NCBI GenBank assembly: GCA_031761405.1
Contig: JASEVX010000011.1
Coordinates: 39,294,887 to 39,358,886, forward strand
Reading direction: 5' to 3'
Length of the DNA: 64,000 bases
DNA from: Serripes groenlandicus
Lineage: Eukaryota > Mollusca > Bivalvia > Cardiida > Cardiidae
The position numbers and the translations under genes were made by a program. Shown one piece after another: positions 1 to 12,683 of the stretch (position 1 is its first letter; every line of letters starts with the position of its first letter). Under the pieces are notes generated by a model, which saw only the letters and a list, made by a program, of their open reading frames with translations, searched no databases and had not been told where the DNA came from.

Positions 1-115
1 ATTATTGGTGTGCGCGAAGCCAGGAAACACATGGGATAGGTGAACTGGGCGCTTCGATATGACTGAAAACATTGTTGAAAACGGCGTTAAACCCCAATCA
101 ATCAATCAATAATTG
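1..115 (+). mobile_element. SINE tail (3' part), cut by the window edge
   Basis: GACTGAAAACATTGTTGAAA, ACGGCGTTAAACCCC and an (ATCA)n tail match the end of the SINE at 48040-48325. Confidence 0.8.
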
Positions 116-1095
116 AATTAAAATAAAAAATACTGTAGTAACCATAATATGGCTTATAGATATTTTGGGAACAAAGAACAGGGAAATTTACATGTATTTT
201 CATTATATCAACATATTCGTCAACAGAAAATATCTGCCGAGTCACTGAATAAGCAACAGGTGTTCTCAGCATCAGTGACGGTAGTAAGTCACGTGACGCT
301 GTCAATTAAAGCTGCAAAACATGGCAGCGTGATTCATTCGTACTGTGCCGTTAGTTTACGTATGTTATGCCGACATCAGGAGACAGAAACAGTGTCTAAC
401 TGAAGGAAATTCGCCATGTAAGCGATACGTAAGTTAATATAAGTATTTGTCAATTAGTAAAGGTTGGTTTTTAATGTTAAATATACTATTTGTTTTTGTT
501 TTTCGTGGATTTTTCAACTTCGTCCGCTGTTCTAAATGGGGACGAATGATGACTCATTCACTAAAAACATGGCTAACGATAACATTGAGTAAATTTCATT
601 CATTTATCAATTATATCCCAGGCAAGTTAAACTGTTCTGTTATCGTTTGCATTCAAACAAAACATATATCATATGCGATTTTGTTCGATGCATGCAACAT
701 ATTTTTTTTTAGAATTATTAGATAATGTTCGTGAATAACTCCGCTATCCGGAGCCCCTCCGACTTGCGGTATGGTTTAATTATAGAACGTAATTTAAGAC
801 TCATCTGGAATTTCGTATTACAAATATTTTTGAAAATGCTAAAAAGAGCTCACAAACTTCAATGGATATTGTTAATTTTACTGACTCGCCTATTTTGAAT
901 AATAGTGATAAATTCCCTTTCTTTATTAAATGTCAAAATTGTGATTACCTCCCTTGACTGAGTTAAGTTTTCCTTTTTTGTGTGATTTGAGTCCTCAAGA
1001 ACAGAAATGATGACTGTATGCGATATTTTGTTGAGTATGGAAACCAGATGCCTAATCAATCATTCAATCATTCCCTTATGTGTTTGGTATAGTCA
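116..1095. other. No clear feature
   Basis: Unique-looking AT-rich DNA. Short open frames (149-403, 447-725) lack splice or coding evidence. Confidence 0.4.
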
Positions 1096-1280
1096 TTAAA
1101 CCCTTTCCCTCATACAACAATTCTGCAGCAGACGACTTTGAACATATTTTGTCAAAAAATGGATAACCTATGACTCAATGTGGAAAACATTGCGGTAAAA
1201 GGAGAAATTGCTTGTTTTGAGCAATTTCTTCTTTTTTCACTATGTTTTCAAAAAGCTGTCAGCTGCAAAGGTGCAGAAAT
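1096..1280 (+). mobile_element. T-MITE, right end missing
   Basis: TTAAACCCTTTCCCTCAT and GCAGCAGACGACTTTGAAC at the left, then the foldback GAAATTGCTTG / GAGCAATTTC. The copy stops inside the right arm, before GGGAAAGGGTTAA, and also lacks the phrase between TTTTGTC and the foldback seen in longer copies. Confidence 0.8.
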
Positions 1281-2138
1281 ATTCAGGAATTCAATCAATC
1301 AGTCAACCAATCACAATCATCAATAATTAAATCATCTAAATTGATCACTCAGTTGTTTTAAAGGTTAAACTTGTGTTTTTCTTTTTATGAATTCTTGGTT
1401 TATATAACACAAAATCAAACCAATATCACCATGATTGGTTTTAAGCTTTTGATTGGAATCTTCCCTTTTCTCACAAAGATTTCAATTTTATAACATACAT
1501 ACAATGTTTTCTGCTATTTTCCTAACATTACATTATTTTCCTGAGGCACATGTATCCTCAAAACCTATGTTGTTTGTACTTAAAAAAATCGTCTCCATGA
1601 GTCCCATGTATATATGTTTTTATAAGTGCTAACAGGTTGTTACATCACAGATTTGCTGGTTTAATTACTTGTATTTGAAAAAGTATGTGTTAAATAGTTT
1701 AAAAATATAGAAACAACTTACTGTATATATTGATATAAGACATATTGACCTTTAAAAGAAATTTTAATTCTTTTAAATTACACATTTCTAGTGCATTTTG
1801 CAGTGTCTTCGCCAACATTATAAAAATTGATTCCTTTTCATGCAAAGGTATTTGTGTGAAATAATAACTATAACACATTATTTGTCATTTTAAGATGTAA
1901 AAGAGGAGTGTAAATATGATTCTGTTTCAAAATAAAATCTTGGAAAGTGACGTAACGAAATGTGTCCTCAGAGTTCAGTTACGTCATGTTTAAAAAGCAT
2001 CTAAACTCGAAATCTTGATTGCCGATGCATTATTATCATGTCCACTTCTTGCAGTTTCATTTGCACTCCTTAATCAAATTCATCAAATTTATCCAGATAT
2101 TTGCAGTTAAATATTTGCTACTAATTTACTATCAATCA
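1281..2138. other. No clear feature
   Basis: AT-rich, no repeats recognised. CAAAACCTATGTTGTTTGTA and AAAATCGTCTCCATGAG near 1558-1600 look like a decayed CAGAG-MITE arm. Confidence 0.35.
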
Positions 2139-2178
2139 GGTGATCGATTTAGGGCCATCTTGGCCCTCTTGTTGTTCT
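2139..2178 (+). repeat. Solo tail of a CTCTTGTT-type element
   Basis: CAGGTGATCGATTTAGG, the GGGCCATCTTGGCCC hairpin and CTCTTGTT with no head close by. The following 2179-2640 is AT-rich DNA with AGTTATGCCCCTTTTTGTAC-like phrases, probably old element body. Confidence 0.55.
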
Positions 2179-2640
2179 TGGCGTCTGTGTTGGTTAAAGT
2201 CTTTTACAAATACTAATATATCTTCTATACCATTTAATATATTTACTTTAAACTTGTAATACTTTTTTCTAATGACAATATAGACAGCTGTAGCAAGTCT
2301 CATAACTCTTATCATAATATTTGTAGAGTTAAGCCCCTTTTTGTACATAGATTATACCACAAAAAACATAACCTAAGCTATAACTTTGCCATTTTATCAA
2401 TATTTCTTCATCAACTTTTAAATTGTTTTGTTTTTGACAACTAAGAGTTGTGATGTAACCAAAATATTTGCGTCAAGGTCACATTTCCAAAAGTTATGCC
2501 CCTTTTTGTACTAAGATTTTGTCATGATAACTTAAAATCCGCAATAATTTTTGCCATTTGTTGATATTTCTTCATATTTCTTCATCATACTTTCAAATTA
2601 TATTGCTTGTGACAACATGGTCTGTACCCACTCTAACTTA

Positions 2641-2860
2641 TCCCCCTCTACTTCTTCCCCTCTGAACCCCCCCCCCCTTTACTTTTCCGGTTTTGTTTTT
2701 GCATGTTATGTACATTTACAAAGGTCTTAGAACAAGTTTCATATCTTTGACCTTAATACTTTAATACACAATATACATTTACATGTTCTTAGACAAAAAC
2801 ACCATTTTACTGTCAAGCTTTCGAATAGTCGAGCATGCTTTCATGAGACCGCTCTTGTTT
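2641..2860 (+). repeat. Tail region of another CTCTTGTT-ending element
   Basis: A C run (2666 onward) is followed by AT-rich DNA ending in ATAGTCGAGCATGCTTTCAT, GAGACCGCTCTTGTT at 2858. The ending is shared with the other tandem-repeat families although the rest differs. Confidence 0.45.
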
Positions 2861-4230
2861 TTAGCTCACCTGAGCTTTGCTCAAGGTGAGTTATTGTGAT
2901 CGCCTTTTGTCCGTCGCCATCGTCCGTCGTGCGTCAACTTCTTCTCCTCAGTAACCAGTGGGTCAATTTGGATGAAACTTCACAGAAAGCATCCTCTCAA
3001 TGACCTCACCAGAATTCCTTCAAATTTTTGGGATCCATGCAAAATTCTGGTTTCCATGGCAACGAAACCGAAAAAACTTCAAAATTCTTCTTCTCCCAAA
3101 CTGGTTGGCAGATTTTCAAATAATTTTGTAGAAATGTTCCTTAGATGACCCTCTATCAGATTCCTTCAAGCCATGTTGATTGGTCGAAAAACATGGCCGC
3201 CAGGGGGGGCGGGGCTATTTTGCCTTATATGGCTATAGTGAAAACTTAAAAAATCTTCTACTCCGAAAGTGTCAGGCCGATTTTCAAATAATTTTGTAGA
3301 AATGTTCCTTGGGTGACCCTCTATCAGATTCCTTCAAGCCATGTTGATTGGTCGAAAAACATGGCCGCCAGGGTGGGCGGGGCTATTTTGCCTTATATGG
3401 CTATAGTGCAAACTTAAAAAATCTTCTTCTCCAAAAGTGTCAGGCCGATTTTCAAATAATTTTGTAGAAATGTTCCTTGGGTGATCCTCTATCAGATTCC
3501 TTCAAGCCATGTTGATTGGTCAAAAAGCATGGCCGCCAGGGGGCGGGGCTATTTTGCCTTTTATGGCTATAGTGAAAACTTAAAAAATCTTCTCCTCCAT
3601 AAGAATCAGGCCGATTTTCAAATAATTTTGTAGAAATGTTCCTTGGGTGACCCTCTATCAGATTCCTTCAAGCCATGTTGATTGGTCAAAAAACATTGCC
3701 GCCAGGGGGTGGGGCTTTTTTGCCTTATATGGCCAAAGTGAAAACTTAAAAAATCTTCTCCTCCGAAAGTGTCAGGCTGATTTTCAAATAATTTTGTAGA
3801 AATGTTCCTTGGATGACCCTCTATCAGATTCCTTCAAGCCAAGTTGATTGGTCTAAAAACATGGCCGCCAGGGGGGGTGGGGCTATTTTGCCTTATATGG
3901 CTATAGTGAAAACTTAAAAAATCTTCTTCTCCGTAAGTGTCAGGCCAATTTTCAAATAATTTTGTAGAAATGTTCTTTGGATGACCCACTTTCAGATTCC
4001 TTCAAGCCATGTTAATTGGTAAAAAAACATGGCCGCCAGTGGGCAGGGCTATTTTGCATTATATGGCTATAGTGAAAACTTAAAAAAACTTAGGGTGACC
4101 CTCTATCAGATTCCTTCAAGCCAAGTTGATTGGTCGGAAACTATGGCTGCCAGGGGGCGGGGCTTATATAGCTAAAGTGAAAAAAAAAAATCAGGTGAGC
4201 GATTCCAGGGCCATCATGGCCCTCTTGTTA
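2861..4230 (+). mobile_element. Tandem-repeat element of the AGCTCACC...CTCTTGTT type, ~167-bp module
   Basis: The head TTAGCTCACCTGAGC is followed by GGTGAGTTATTGTGATCGCC. The tail is CAGGTGAGCGATTCC, then a GGGCCATCATGGCCC hairpin and CTCTTGTT. Between them, six to seven copies of a unit containing TTTTCAAATAATTTTGTAG and ACATGGCCGCCAGGG occur at 3111, 3279, 3447, 3613, 3779 and 3947. Internal minisatellite plus 3'-terminal hairpin resembles the bivalve pearl / Helentron-associated elements; that link is inference. Confidence 0.75.
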
Positions 4231-4760
4231 TATTAAACCCTATTGTGTGGTACTAATGAGAGAATTGTCCCACACACAGATCCCCTGTGGCTTCTGAAAA
4301 CATTGTGGCAGAAAATTATCATAAGAAGCAATTTCCTCTTTTGCTACAATGTATTTCAACTCTATTTAATTTACTATCCTTCCATTTATTGAGATTTTTC
4401 CTAATTTTAACTTGATATTTTCAAAGTTGCTGCTTTAGCTTTTGCTTTGTTGTATATGGGAAAAGGGTTTCTCTTTTAAGCATGGGGTGTGAAGATAAAA
4501 TATGCACCATATCTTGAGCTTTGCTCTGTATAAATAAATTGGTTGTATAATTCTTTCCCAGGTAACAACATTGTAGAATTCTTTTACAGTACATTTTGAA
4601 CGGACCTTCTTGCTTACGTCACAGCCAAAAAACTCTTGAGAACAGCCCTCAATTCCAATAATAATTACCTTCAAAATTCGTAGGTGTGTCAAAATAAGCA
4701 TTTGATTGATCTACCCTCTCCCTCCCTTCGCATGCCAGTATTCTATGGAATTTCCATCTT
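4231..4760. other. No clear feature
   Basis: AT-rich. GAAAACATTGTGGCAG near 4296 is T-MITE-like, but no ends are visible. The minus-strand frame at 4435-4701 is not convincing. Confidence 0.35.
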
Positions 4761-4990
4761 TTAACCCTTTCCCTCATACAGCAATTCTGCAGCAGACGAC
4801 TTTGAACTTATTTTGTCAAAACATAGAAAATCTCCATAATTGAATGGATAACCTATGACAAAAAGTGGAAAACATTGTGGCAAAAGGAGAAATTGCACGT
4901 TTTGTGCAATTTCTTCTTTTGTCACTATGTTTTCAAAAACCCGTCTGCTGCAGAGGCGTCAGAAAGCGTCTATATGAGGGAAAGGGTTAA
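4761..4990 (+). mobile_element. T-MITE, full-length 230-bp copy
   Basis: TTAACCCTTTCCC...GGGAAAGGGTTAA. The arms are CTGCAGCAGACGACTTT and GTCTGCTGCAGAGGCGTC, and the centre folds GAAATTGCACG with its complement. TTAA on both sides and CCC ends recall piggyBac-type MITEs. Non-coding; the short frames across it are artefacts. Confidence 0.9.
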
Positions 4991-5089
4991 TGGCCATGAC
5001 AAAGAAATGATTCAAGCAAAATTGATCAAAGTGATTAAGATCAGACCACATACATGTACAGTGGCATCACTATCCACAATATGTAATAA

Positions 5090-5940
5090 TTAACCCTTTC
5101 CCACATACAACAAATCTGCAGAAGACAACTTTGAAAACATCAAGTCGAAAATCTGGTTATTCTCCATAAATGAAAGAACAATTATTTAATTAAGTTGAAT
5201 ACATTGTGGAAAAACGAGAAATTGCACAGGATGAGCAATTTTTTCTTTGCCACAATGTTTTCAAAAGTCGTCTGCTGCAGTGGCATCATAAAACGTCTGT
5301 ACGTTGGAAAGGATTAACAAAATGTCTTCTTCTTATTATTGGAGCTCTTGAGGAGGTGTGCATTTTATGTTTTTATTTACTCCCTTTCCCTTGTACAAAC
5401 ACTTCCTGACACCTCTGAAGCAGACAACTTTTGAAATCATTGTGGCACAAGGAGAAATGTTAACAAATCTTTATCTATAATAATTTAATTCTAATTCCAG
5501 GGGAATTTTTCACAATTTTTGACAGAATGTTTTCACCGTGGTCTTCTGCAGATTTGTTGTATGTGGGAAAGGGTTAAATCATAAACTGACACTCAAACAT
5601 GATATTTCACCATTTCCCACATACATCAAATCTGTGGTAGATAAACTTTGAAAACATCTACTCAGGATCTGGAAAATTTCTACGAATGAAGGTATATTTA
5701 CTTAAAAACAATTGAAAACATTGTGGCAAAAGGAAAAATTACTCCTTTTGCCACAATGTTTTCAATTTTTTTATGGAATATCTCAAAAAATAAAAGTGTA
5801 CTTGTTGAAAAGAGTTGAAAACATTATGGCAAAAGAAGAAATTGCTCGTTTTAGGCAACTTCTTTAAAGTGTCACACTGTTTTCAAAAATTTGTCTGCTG
5901 CAGAGGAATCAGAAAGTGTCTATATGTGGGAAAGGGTTAA
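5090..5940. mobile_element. Three adjoining T-MITE copies (5090-5317, 5377-5577, 5605-5940)
   Basis: Each has recognisable CCCTTTCCC-type starts and GGAAAGGRTTAA ends. The third is longer because it contains two foldback centres (5703-5770 and 5812-5885), suggesting fusion of two copies. Divergence from the 230-bp form is considerable. Confidence 0.75.
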
Positions 5941-6532
5941 CTCCCTTCCATAATTATGGAACGTATGAATTACGCAGCAATGAGAAGGGAAACAGTTATA
6001 TAGGTACAAATTCCTCACTGATGCTAAAAATAGCAGGCTTTCATCAGTGAATGAAGGTGGGCGGGTGAAATACGGTAAATAGTTAAGATTCAGAAATCAA
6101 CAAGCAAGTGCGTTGGTGGTTAACCAGTTTTGAAGGAACCAGATTCTGTACAAGTTTCCTATTGTTCGGTAGGAGAAAATATTTGGAGTTATTTATTGGT
6201 TAAAAAGGTTTGATTAACTTTGTTTGTTTTTTGAAGCTGTGAATGATTTTCGTTCTAAAATATCTATAATATATGAAATACAAACATGTTTTAAGAAGTG
6301 AAATTGTAAATTTTTTTATCCTAGAAGTAGGAACTTGTAGAGTACATCTTAGGGACTCAGCACTAAAAACACTCGATAATATCATTAAATTTTCATAAAA
6401 TATTATTAATCTTCTTTTTTATAATGTTTTCAGATTAAGTCCTTGAGGAGAACATGGTTTTCAGTTTTGACTGAACTTTTATACATAATTAAACATAACA
6501 TTTTAATAAGTGATATCAGTTTTATTTGTGAT
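5941..6532. other. No clear feature
   Basis: AT-rich DNA between T-MITEs; no coding or repeat signal beyond A/T runs. Confidence 0.35.
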
Positions 6533-7357
6533 ATTTACCTTTTCCCTCATACAGGTGCATTATGACGCCTTTGCAACAGATGACTTTTTAAAACACTACA
6601 GCTAAATGAGAATCTTTTAATCCCAATCACTGTCTGAGACTCGACCCAGCTATTGTAACACATGTAGCACTAGGGAAATGAACAGACTATTCTACTGATG
6701 TTATTTTCAAATACAGTGACATAAACTCCTTCTCCAGTTCACTAAGAATTAACCCTTTCTCTCAGACAGGGGCATTTCTGCACCGGACCATTTTCATGAA
6801 CATTGTTGCAGTTAACCCATTCAACTTGCAGATTTATGCATTTTAGCACCTCTTCAGCCGACGCTTTTTGAAAATATTATGGCAAGAGAAGAAATTGCTC
6901 TTTCTCTTTTTGCGACAGTAATTATACTTTCATTTAGAAAGTTTTCAATATATTTTTATAAGATTATGTTAAAAGTCATCAACTGCAGGTTTGTTGTAAA
7001 CTATGTGGTAAAGAGTTAATTCTTAGGTCTATTTTCTTAACCCTTTCCCTCATATAGACGCTTTCTGACGCCTCTTCAGCAGACAGCTTTTTGAAAACAC
7101 TAGTGACAAAAGAAGAAATTGCACAAAACATGCAATTTCTCCTTTTGCCACAATGTTTTCCACTTTTTGTCATACTGGTTATCCATTCAATTATGGAGAT
7201 TTTCTATTTTTTGACAAAATACGTTCAAAGTCGTCTGCTGCAGAATTGCCGTATGACGGAACTTAGGGTTAAACTCATTTATGCAGATTGTTCACGCTTC
7301 ATCCAATTTGTTTTCAAAGTCGTCTGCTGCAGATTTCTTGTATGTGGGAAAGGGTTA
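6533..7357. mobile_element. T-MITE cluster: fragments at 6533-6600, 6748-7021, 7308-7357 and a full copy at 7037-7272 (minus)
   Basis: The full copy starts TTAACCCTTTCCCTCATATAGACG and is 236 bp. The first two pieces are arm remnants, and the last is a solo right end (GTCTGCTGCAGATTTCTTG, GGGAAAGGGTTAA). Confidence 0.75.
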
Positions 7358-7545
7358 AATAGCCAATTGGGATATGACTGATATACACATGTATCTATTC
7401 CATTGTCTTTTACATTTCTAGGGGGGTCGCTTTCATAATTTCCTCACGAAAGACCATGAAGATGGAGTGAGGACAGCCTAAGTTGGGATGTAAAGTTAAC
7501 AACTCATGTGAAAAAGGTATGAATATTGATATGGTTGTTGTAATC

Positions 7546-7990
7546 AAAGCCATTCCACGAGAAAACCAACATTATGGACTCTGCGTAATGAATCGACCCA
7601 ATTTGGGCAGCACATTCCTTCTCAGGGGATAGAGGTTTAACCCTTCCCCTCATATAGACGCTTTCTGACGCCTCTGCAGCAGACAGCTTTTTGAAAACAT
7701 AGTGACAAAAGAAGAAATTGCACAAAACGTGCAATTTCTCCTTTTGCCAAAATGTTTTCCACTTTTTGTCATATATAGAGTTCAATTCATTCAATTATAG
7801 AGAATTTCTATGTTTTGACAAAATACGTTCAAAGTCGTCTGCTGCAGAATTGTCGTATGAGGGAAAGGGATAGAGTAATGATTCCTGAAACAGAAAATCC
7901 ACAGGAGGCGAAAAGTGTCTGTCCGGGATAGCCTACGTGGCATGCTAAGGCTAATCCGGGTCGATACTTTATGTAGAGTTCTGAATTTGA
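7546..7990. mobile_element. Palindromic GAGCCGTCCC-type MITE interrupted by a T-MITE (7637-7872)
   Basis: CCACGAGAAAACCAACATTATGG on the left and the internal GAGTAATGATTCCTGAAAC, GGCGAAAAGTGTCTGTCC on the right match 59929-60177. The T-MITE sits in the phrase AGAGGTATAGAGTAATG of the intact copy. Its right TTAA is lost (GGGAAAGGGATAGAG). The far right arm has decayed. Confidence 0.7.
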
Positions 7991-8221
7991 AAAATATTCT
8001 TAATAGTTTTATGTCAAAAATACATTACCTGTCATTTAATACATAATCCTGATAGATAATTTCAAACCTCAGGTCATTCCATCCATGTAGGTCTGCCTGT
8101 ACAGTACAGTTTAAATTTTTACCCGAAAAAACAAGGCTACAATCCTACGTCAATTTTTATTTCTTGGAGACATGTCAAATCTAGGTTTCATGAATTTTCT
8201 GTTTTTCTCTTCAGAAAAAAT

Positions 8222-8272
8222 AATTCTGTTTTGCTAAACCATATGGTTTTGCTAAACCATATGGTTTAGCCA
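8222..8272. repeat. Short direct and inverted repeat
   Basis: TTTTGCTAAACCATATGG is repeated directly; the second copy pairs with GGTTTAGC to form a hairpin. Confidence 0.6.
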
Positions 8273-8321
8273 ATGAGAAGTTGTGTTACTTTGTTAATTT
8301 AGAATAATTATTAGAATGGAA

Positions 8322-9019
8322 TTAATCCTTTCCCACATACATCGCATCTGCAGCAGACAACTTTGAAAATATCTGGTCAAAAATTTAAAAAATCTCTTTT
8401 AATAAAGTTTATTCACAGAATATAGTTGAAATTTATGAGCAATTTTTCCTTTTACCACAATGTTTTTAAATTTTGCCTGCTTCTGAATGCAACTGCATGT
8501 GGAAAGGGGTTATAGTTGGTGAATGCATCCCAATTACATGTATCCGTTCTTTGTTTGTATTATTCAATTAAAACCAATGTTGTACATGGTAATTCGATCA
8601 AGTGAATAATTTTGCTGACAACAACACATGGATTTAATATCAAGAAAATTATGCCTTTTATCTGGAACAATTTCTTCATTGACGACAATGTTTTCAACCC
8701 TATGAAATAATACTACCTATGGAACAGATGTTACATCTTTGTTGAGCCGACTTGCGATATCATATCAACTCTACTTATATAAATATCATATCATATCCTC
8801 ATATTATAATCGAAACTGGGGTTAAACCATCTAAACCATCGCGACATTCAACAAATTTGCAGCGTACAATTTTGAAAGGATCTTGACAAAATATTGTAAA
8901 TCTCTAGAGATGAATAGTGAAAGTTGAAAACATGGTGGTAAAAGGAGAAATAAGTGTTCACAATGTTTTCAAAAGTCTCCTGCTACAAATAAATGTGTCC
9001 GTAGTTTGGAAAGGGTTAA
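8322..9019. mobile_element. Two diverged T-MITEs (8322-8513 and 8838-9019)
   Basis: TTAATCCTTTCCCACATAC...GGAAAGGGGTTA, then AACCATCGCGACATTCAAC...GGAAAGGGTTAA. Their foldbacks are mostly eroded. The 300 bp between them are AT-rich with no clear feature. Confidence 0.6.
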
Positions 9020-9097
9020 CAATTAGCCTCTGCAAATCAATTAAAGCTCGAGTAACATTATTATACAATCTTGCATCAGTTTACTACTTAAATCTAC

Positions 9098-10110
9098 TTA
9101 ACCCTTTCCCTCATACAACAATTCTGCAGCAAACGACTTTGAACATATTTTGTCAAATAATTGAATATCTCTATAATTGAATGGATAACCTATGACTAAA
9201 AGTGGAAAACATTGTTGCAAAAGGAGAAATGGCTCGTTTTGAGCAATTTCTTCTTTTGTCACTATATTTTCAAAAAGCTGTCTGGTGCAGAGGCGTCAGA
9301 ATGCATCTATATGGAGGCCACAAAAGTAATTGAAGCTAAATGCTTTGAAAAAATCTTGGTAAAAACATGGACATCCCTATTAAATGAAAGTATAATGTTG
9401 CATAGACTTGAAATCATTGTGCAAAAAGGAGCAATTGCTCATTATGAGAAATAACAATGTCTTTTTTTCCCACAATTATTTCACAAGTCATTTTCTGCAG
9501 GTGTGTCAAAATGCGTCGGCATCTTGGAAAGGGTTAAATCATTGCACTCAGGCAGTTACAGTAAAGCATCATTAACCCTCATATAGACGCTTTCTGACGC
9601 CTCTGCAGCAGATGGCTTTTTCAAAACGTGCAATTTCTCCTTTTGCCACAATGTTTTCCACTTTTTGTCATAGGTTATCCATTCAATTATAGAGATTTTC
9701 CATGTTTTGACAAAATACGTTCAAAGTCGTCTGCTGCAGAATTGTCGTATGAGGGAAAGGATTAAAACAAATTACCTTATCAAAGTATAGCAAAGTTGCC
9801 ATCTATAGATAGAACACATGGAATCATTCACCTGATTGAACTTTTCACACGATATTACGACAAAGTTGCAACAGATGACTGAAAACAATTTGTATGTGGA
9901 AAATGGTTAACCTTTTCTCCAGATACAACATAGTCCTGCAGCCGATGACCTTGAAAACATACTGTCAAAAATATGAAAAGTCTCTTGTAAATTACAGATT
10001 TTATGGTTTAATAGAGTTGAAAACATTGTGACAAATTTGTAATTTTGTCAGTGTTTTCAAAAGTGGTCTGCTGCAGAGGCGTCATAACGCTTCTTTATGA
10101 GGGAAAGGGT
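9098..10110. mobile_element. T-MITE cluster (9098-9537 composite, 9572-9765 minus, 9907-10110)
   Basis: The first is a composite: a full left copy losing its right end at about 9316, fused to a second diverged right half. The 9572 copy lacks TTTCCC in its left end and part of the foldback. The third ends GGGAAAGGGTCAC, 30 bases before the palindrome-rich element. Confidence 0.7.
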
Positions 10111-10139
10111 CACACACTGGAAAATCTTTATAAGGTAAT

Positions 10140-11619
10140 GCCACCCCTGTGAAATGTTGTTCTTGAAATTATGAACTTTTCATGCCACTTATGAACTGTT
10201 CATGAACTGCCATTAAATAGTTCTTAATCACAGTTCAAGAACTTTAGTTCATGAACAGTAAGACCAACTTGTTCGTGAACTGTTCAAGAACTGAAGAAGA
10301 ACATGGCAAATTCTTAACAAGTTCATAAACATCTGTCAAGTGTAATTCAAGTACTTTTAATGAACCCTATAAGTTCTTATTCTGTTCTTGAATAGTAAGT
10401 TTAATATATCACTGATTTTAAAATGATATTAATTAAATTACAATGATTTACAACAAATTTTAACTCAGTGTGAATCTCTTAAACTACCATTCTGAATAGA
10501 GAAATAAGGACATTTATAGATCACTTCTAGAACACTTCTAGAATACTTCTAGAACCAAAGAAGTTCTTATAAATGTATTATAGTGAAAACTTTTGAAATC
10601 TTCTTGTTAAAAGTAAAGGCCCTAGTGAAAAACATTAATGCAATTCCAGTGAAATTTCATTGTTACCTGTTATGTTACTGGAATACCAGTAGAATAACCA
10701 AAAATACCACTGGAACTGAACTTGAATTTGAAATATACCAAGGGAGTTAACTCAAGCATAAAACACAGGAACTCTTCAAAAAGAAGTTAGTAATGTTTAC
10801 TACTTCCTTTACGTTTTTTGGTGGGAGAAATATGTTGTGTTTCAAAGGCACAGAGAAGTTTTTTGTAATTTCTTATGAACAACTTGATGGGCACATTTGG
10901 TAAATGTCTTAAATGTTACATTGTTTATTAAATTAGCAAATTGTATTATGCTATGTCATAAACAATAAGTTTATATTGGTGATTTATTTAAGTATCACAT
11001 TGCCACATGTGAAAGAAGCCAATTGTCTTCATATAAAAAATATTTGTATTGAATTCTGGTTCAACTATGTTTCAATGAAACAGAATATTTTCTGTACATA
11101 ATCTGCACAGGCTTTCTGTAATTTCTTCTGTACAAAATCTGGTTCTTAGGTCCACCCAGACTATTTCAGACACTGGTCACCAACCAATTGAACATGAACT
11201 TTTCATGAACTGTTCATGAACAGTAGTTCTTGAACCGTTCATGAACTGTAGTTCTAGAACTGTTCATGAGCGATAGTTCTTGAACCGTTCATGAACAATC
11301 CATGAAGAGAAAATGGCACAATGAATTTGCACTGGAAAAAGTTCTTCAACAGTTCATGTTTAAAAAGAAAATCAAGAATATTCCATGAATTTTCAGTTCT
11401 TGAACAATTCATGAACTTTTTAATGACAATGTTTCCTGAATGTGTCATGAACTGTTCATGACCTGTTCAAGAACTACATATTTAAGAACTTTTTAAGAAT
11501 TTGTGCCATTTTATCTTCATATACATCCCATGAACTGTTCATGAACCAGGTACCTGAACTTTGTATGAATTATACAAGAACTGTTCATGAACAGTAATTA
11601 TTCATTTCACAGGGGCAGC
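10140..11619. mobile_element. 1.5-kb non-autonomous element with clustered GTTCATGAAC palindromes
   Basis: Both ends carry GCCACCCCTGTGAAATG / GCTGCCCCTGTGAAATG in inverted orientation. Clusters of GTTCATGAAC and close variants (GTTCTTGAAC, GTTCAAGAAC) fill about 200 bp inside the left end and 450 bp inside the right end. At least seven exact palindromes are present. The middle holds AGAACACTTCTAGAATACTT and AT-rich filler. No coding frame. Superfamily and target duplication are unresolved. Confidence 0.7.
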
Positions 11620-11781
11620 ATCAGAGTGCTAAACACTGAAGGTTAGTTGATTGTATGGGGTGGCTGCAACCCGAGAGCAAACCATTAATAAAGCTCAGGA
11701 AACCATGCGCAGATCGGCTTCAGATTACGCTATTAATCGAAGTTTTAATCGGAAACAATCACAATCAGTGAAACTTATCCT

Positions 11782-12458
11782 CGACCCTTTCCCTTATACA
11801 ACAGTTTGGCAGCAGACGACTTTGAACATATTTTGTCAAAAAATAGAAAATCTCTATAATTGAATGGATAACCTAGTGGAAAACATTGTGGCAAAATTTG
11901 TAACTATTTTTTTTCAAAAAGCTGTCTGATGCAGAGGTGTCAAAAAGTGTATATATTAGGGAAAGGGTTAAAACCATTATAATCCTTATAATGCTAATAT
12001 CATATGCTCTAACCATGTGATATATTAATACCATTTCCCACATACAATAAATCTGCAGCAGAGGACTTTGAACACAATCATCTAGTCAAAAATATGAAAA
12101 TCCTCTTAATATGAAAGTATTATTATAAGATAAGATTGAAAACATTTTGGCAAAAGGAAAAACTGCTCATTACTCGCAATTTCTCCATTTGCCACAATGT
12201 TTTCAAAAGTTGTCGCAGCTGCAAAGGCGTCCACAAGCTTCTGTATGTGGAAAAGGGTGCAGCAGACGATTTTGAAAACATCTACTAAAAATATGGAAAA
12301 TCTCTATAAATGAAGATATGATTACTGAAAATAGTTGAAAACATTGTGGCAAATAGAGAAATTGCTCATTTTGGGCAATTTCTCCTAATGCCACAATGTT
12401 TTCAAGAGTCATCTGCTGCAGATGTGTTTCAATGCGTCTATAGGTGGGAAAAGGTTAA
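11782..12458. mobile_element. T-MITEs at 11782-11971 and 12025-12458
   Basis: The first lacks half of the foldback. The second is two units sharing one junction (GTGGAAAAGGGTGCAGCAGACG at 12247), with no TTAA between them; it looks like recombination between copies. Confidence 0.7.
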
Positions 12459-12683
12459 ACAACATTTGCATTAAAAGCTGTATGTGTGACTTTTGACACC
12501 ATTTTTGTGAATGTTGTGTACCAAGATCAATCTGCACGTTCATGCAGTCTAATTTTGGTCTTCAATGTTCACCATTTATATAAGAATTTACGAATGGTAG
12601 AAATGACTGCCCTCCTTAAGCGCTCAGAGTTGCGGGGTTAGCATTACGACTGACTAGCTGGTGTCAGGTTACATGGACCAGTG

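Noticed and set aside
10180..11600. Heat-shock elements
   Set aside because: GAA/TTC blocks occur, but in most copies the spacing is three bases on one side instead of two, and there is no promoter or gene; the transposon-end context explains the clustering better.
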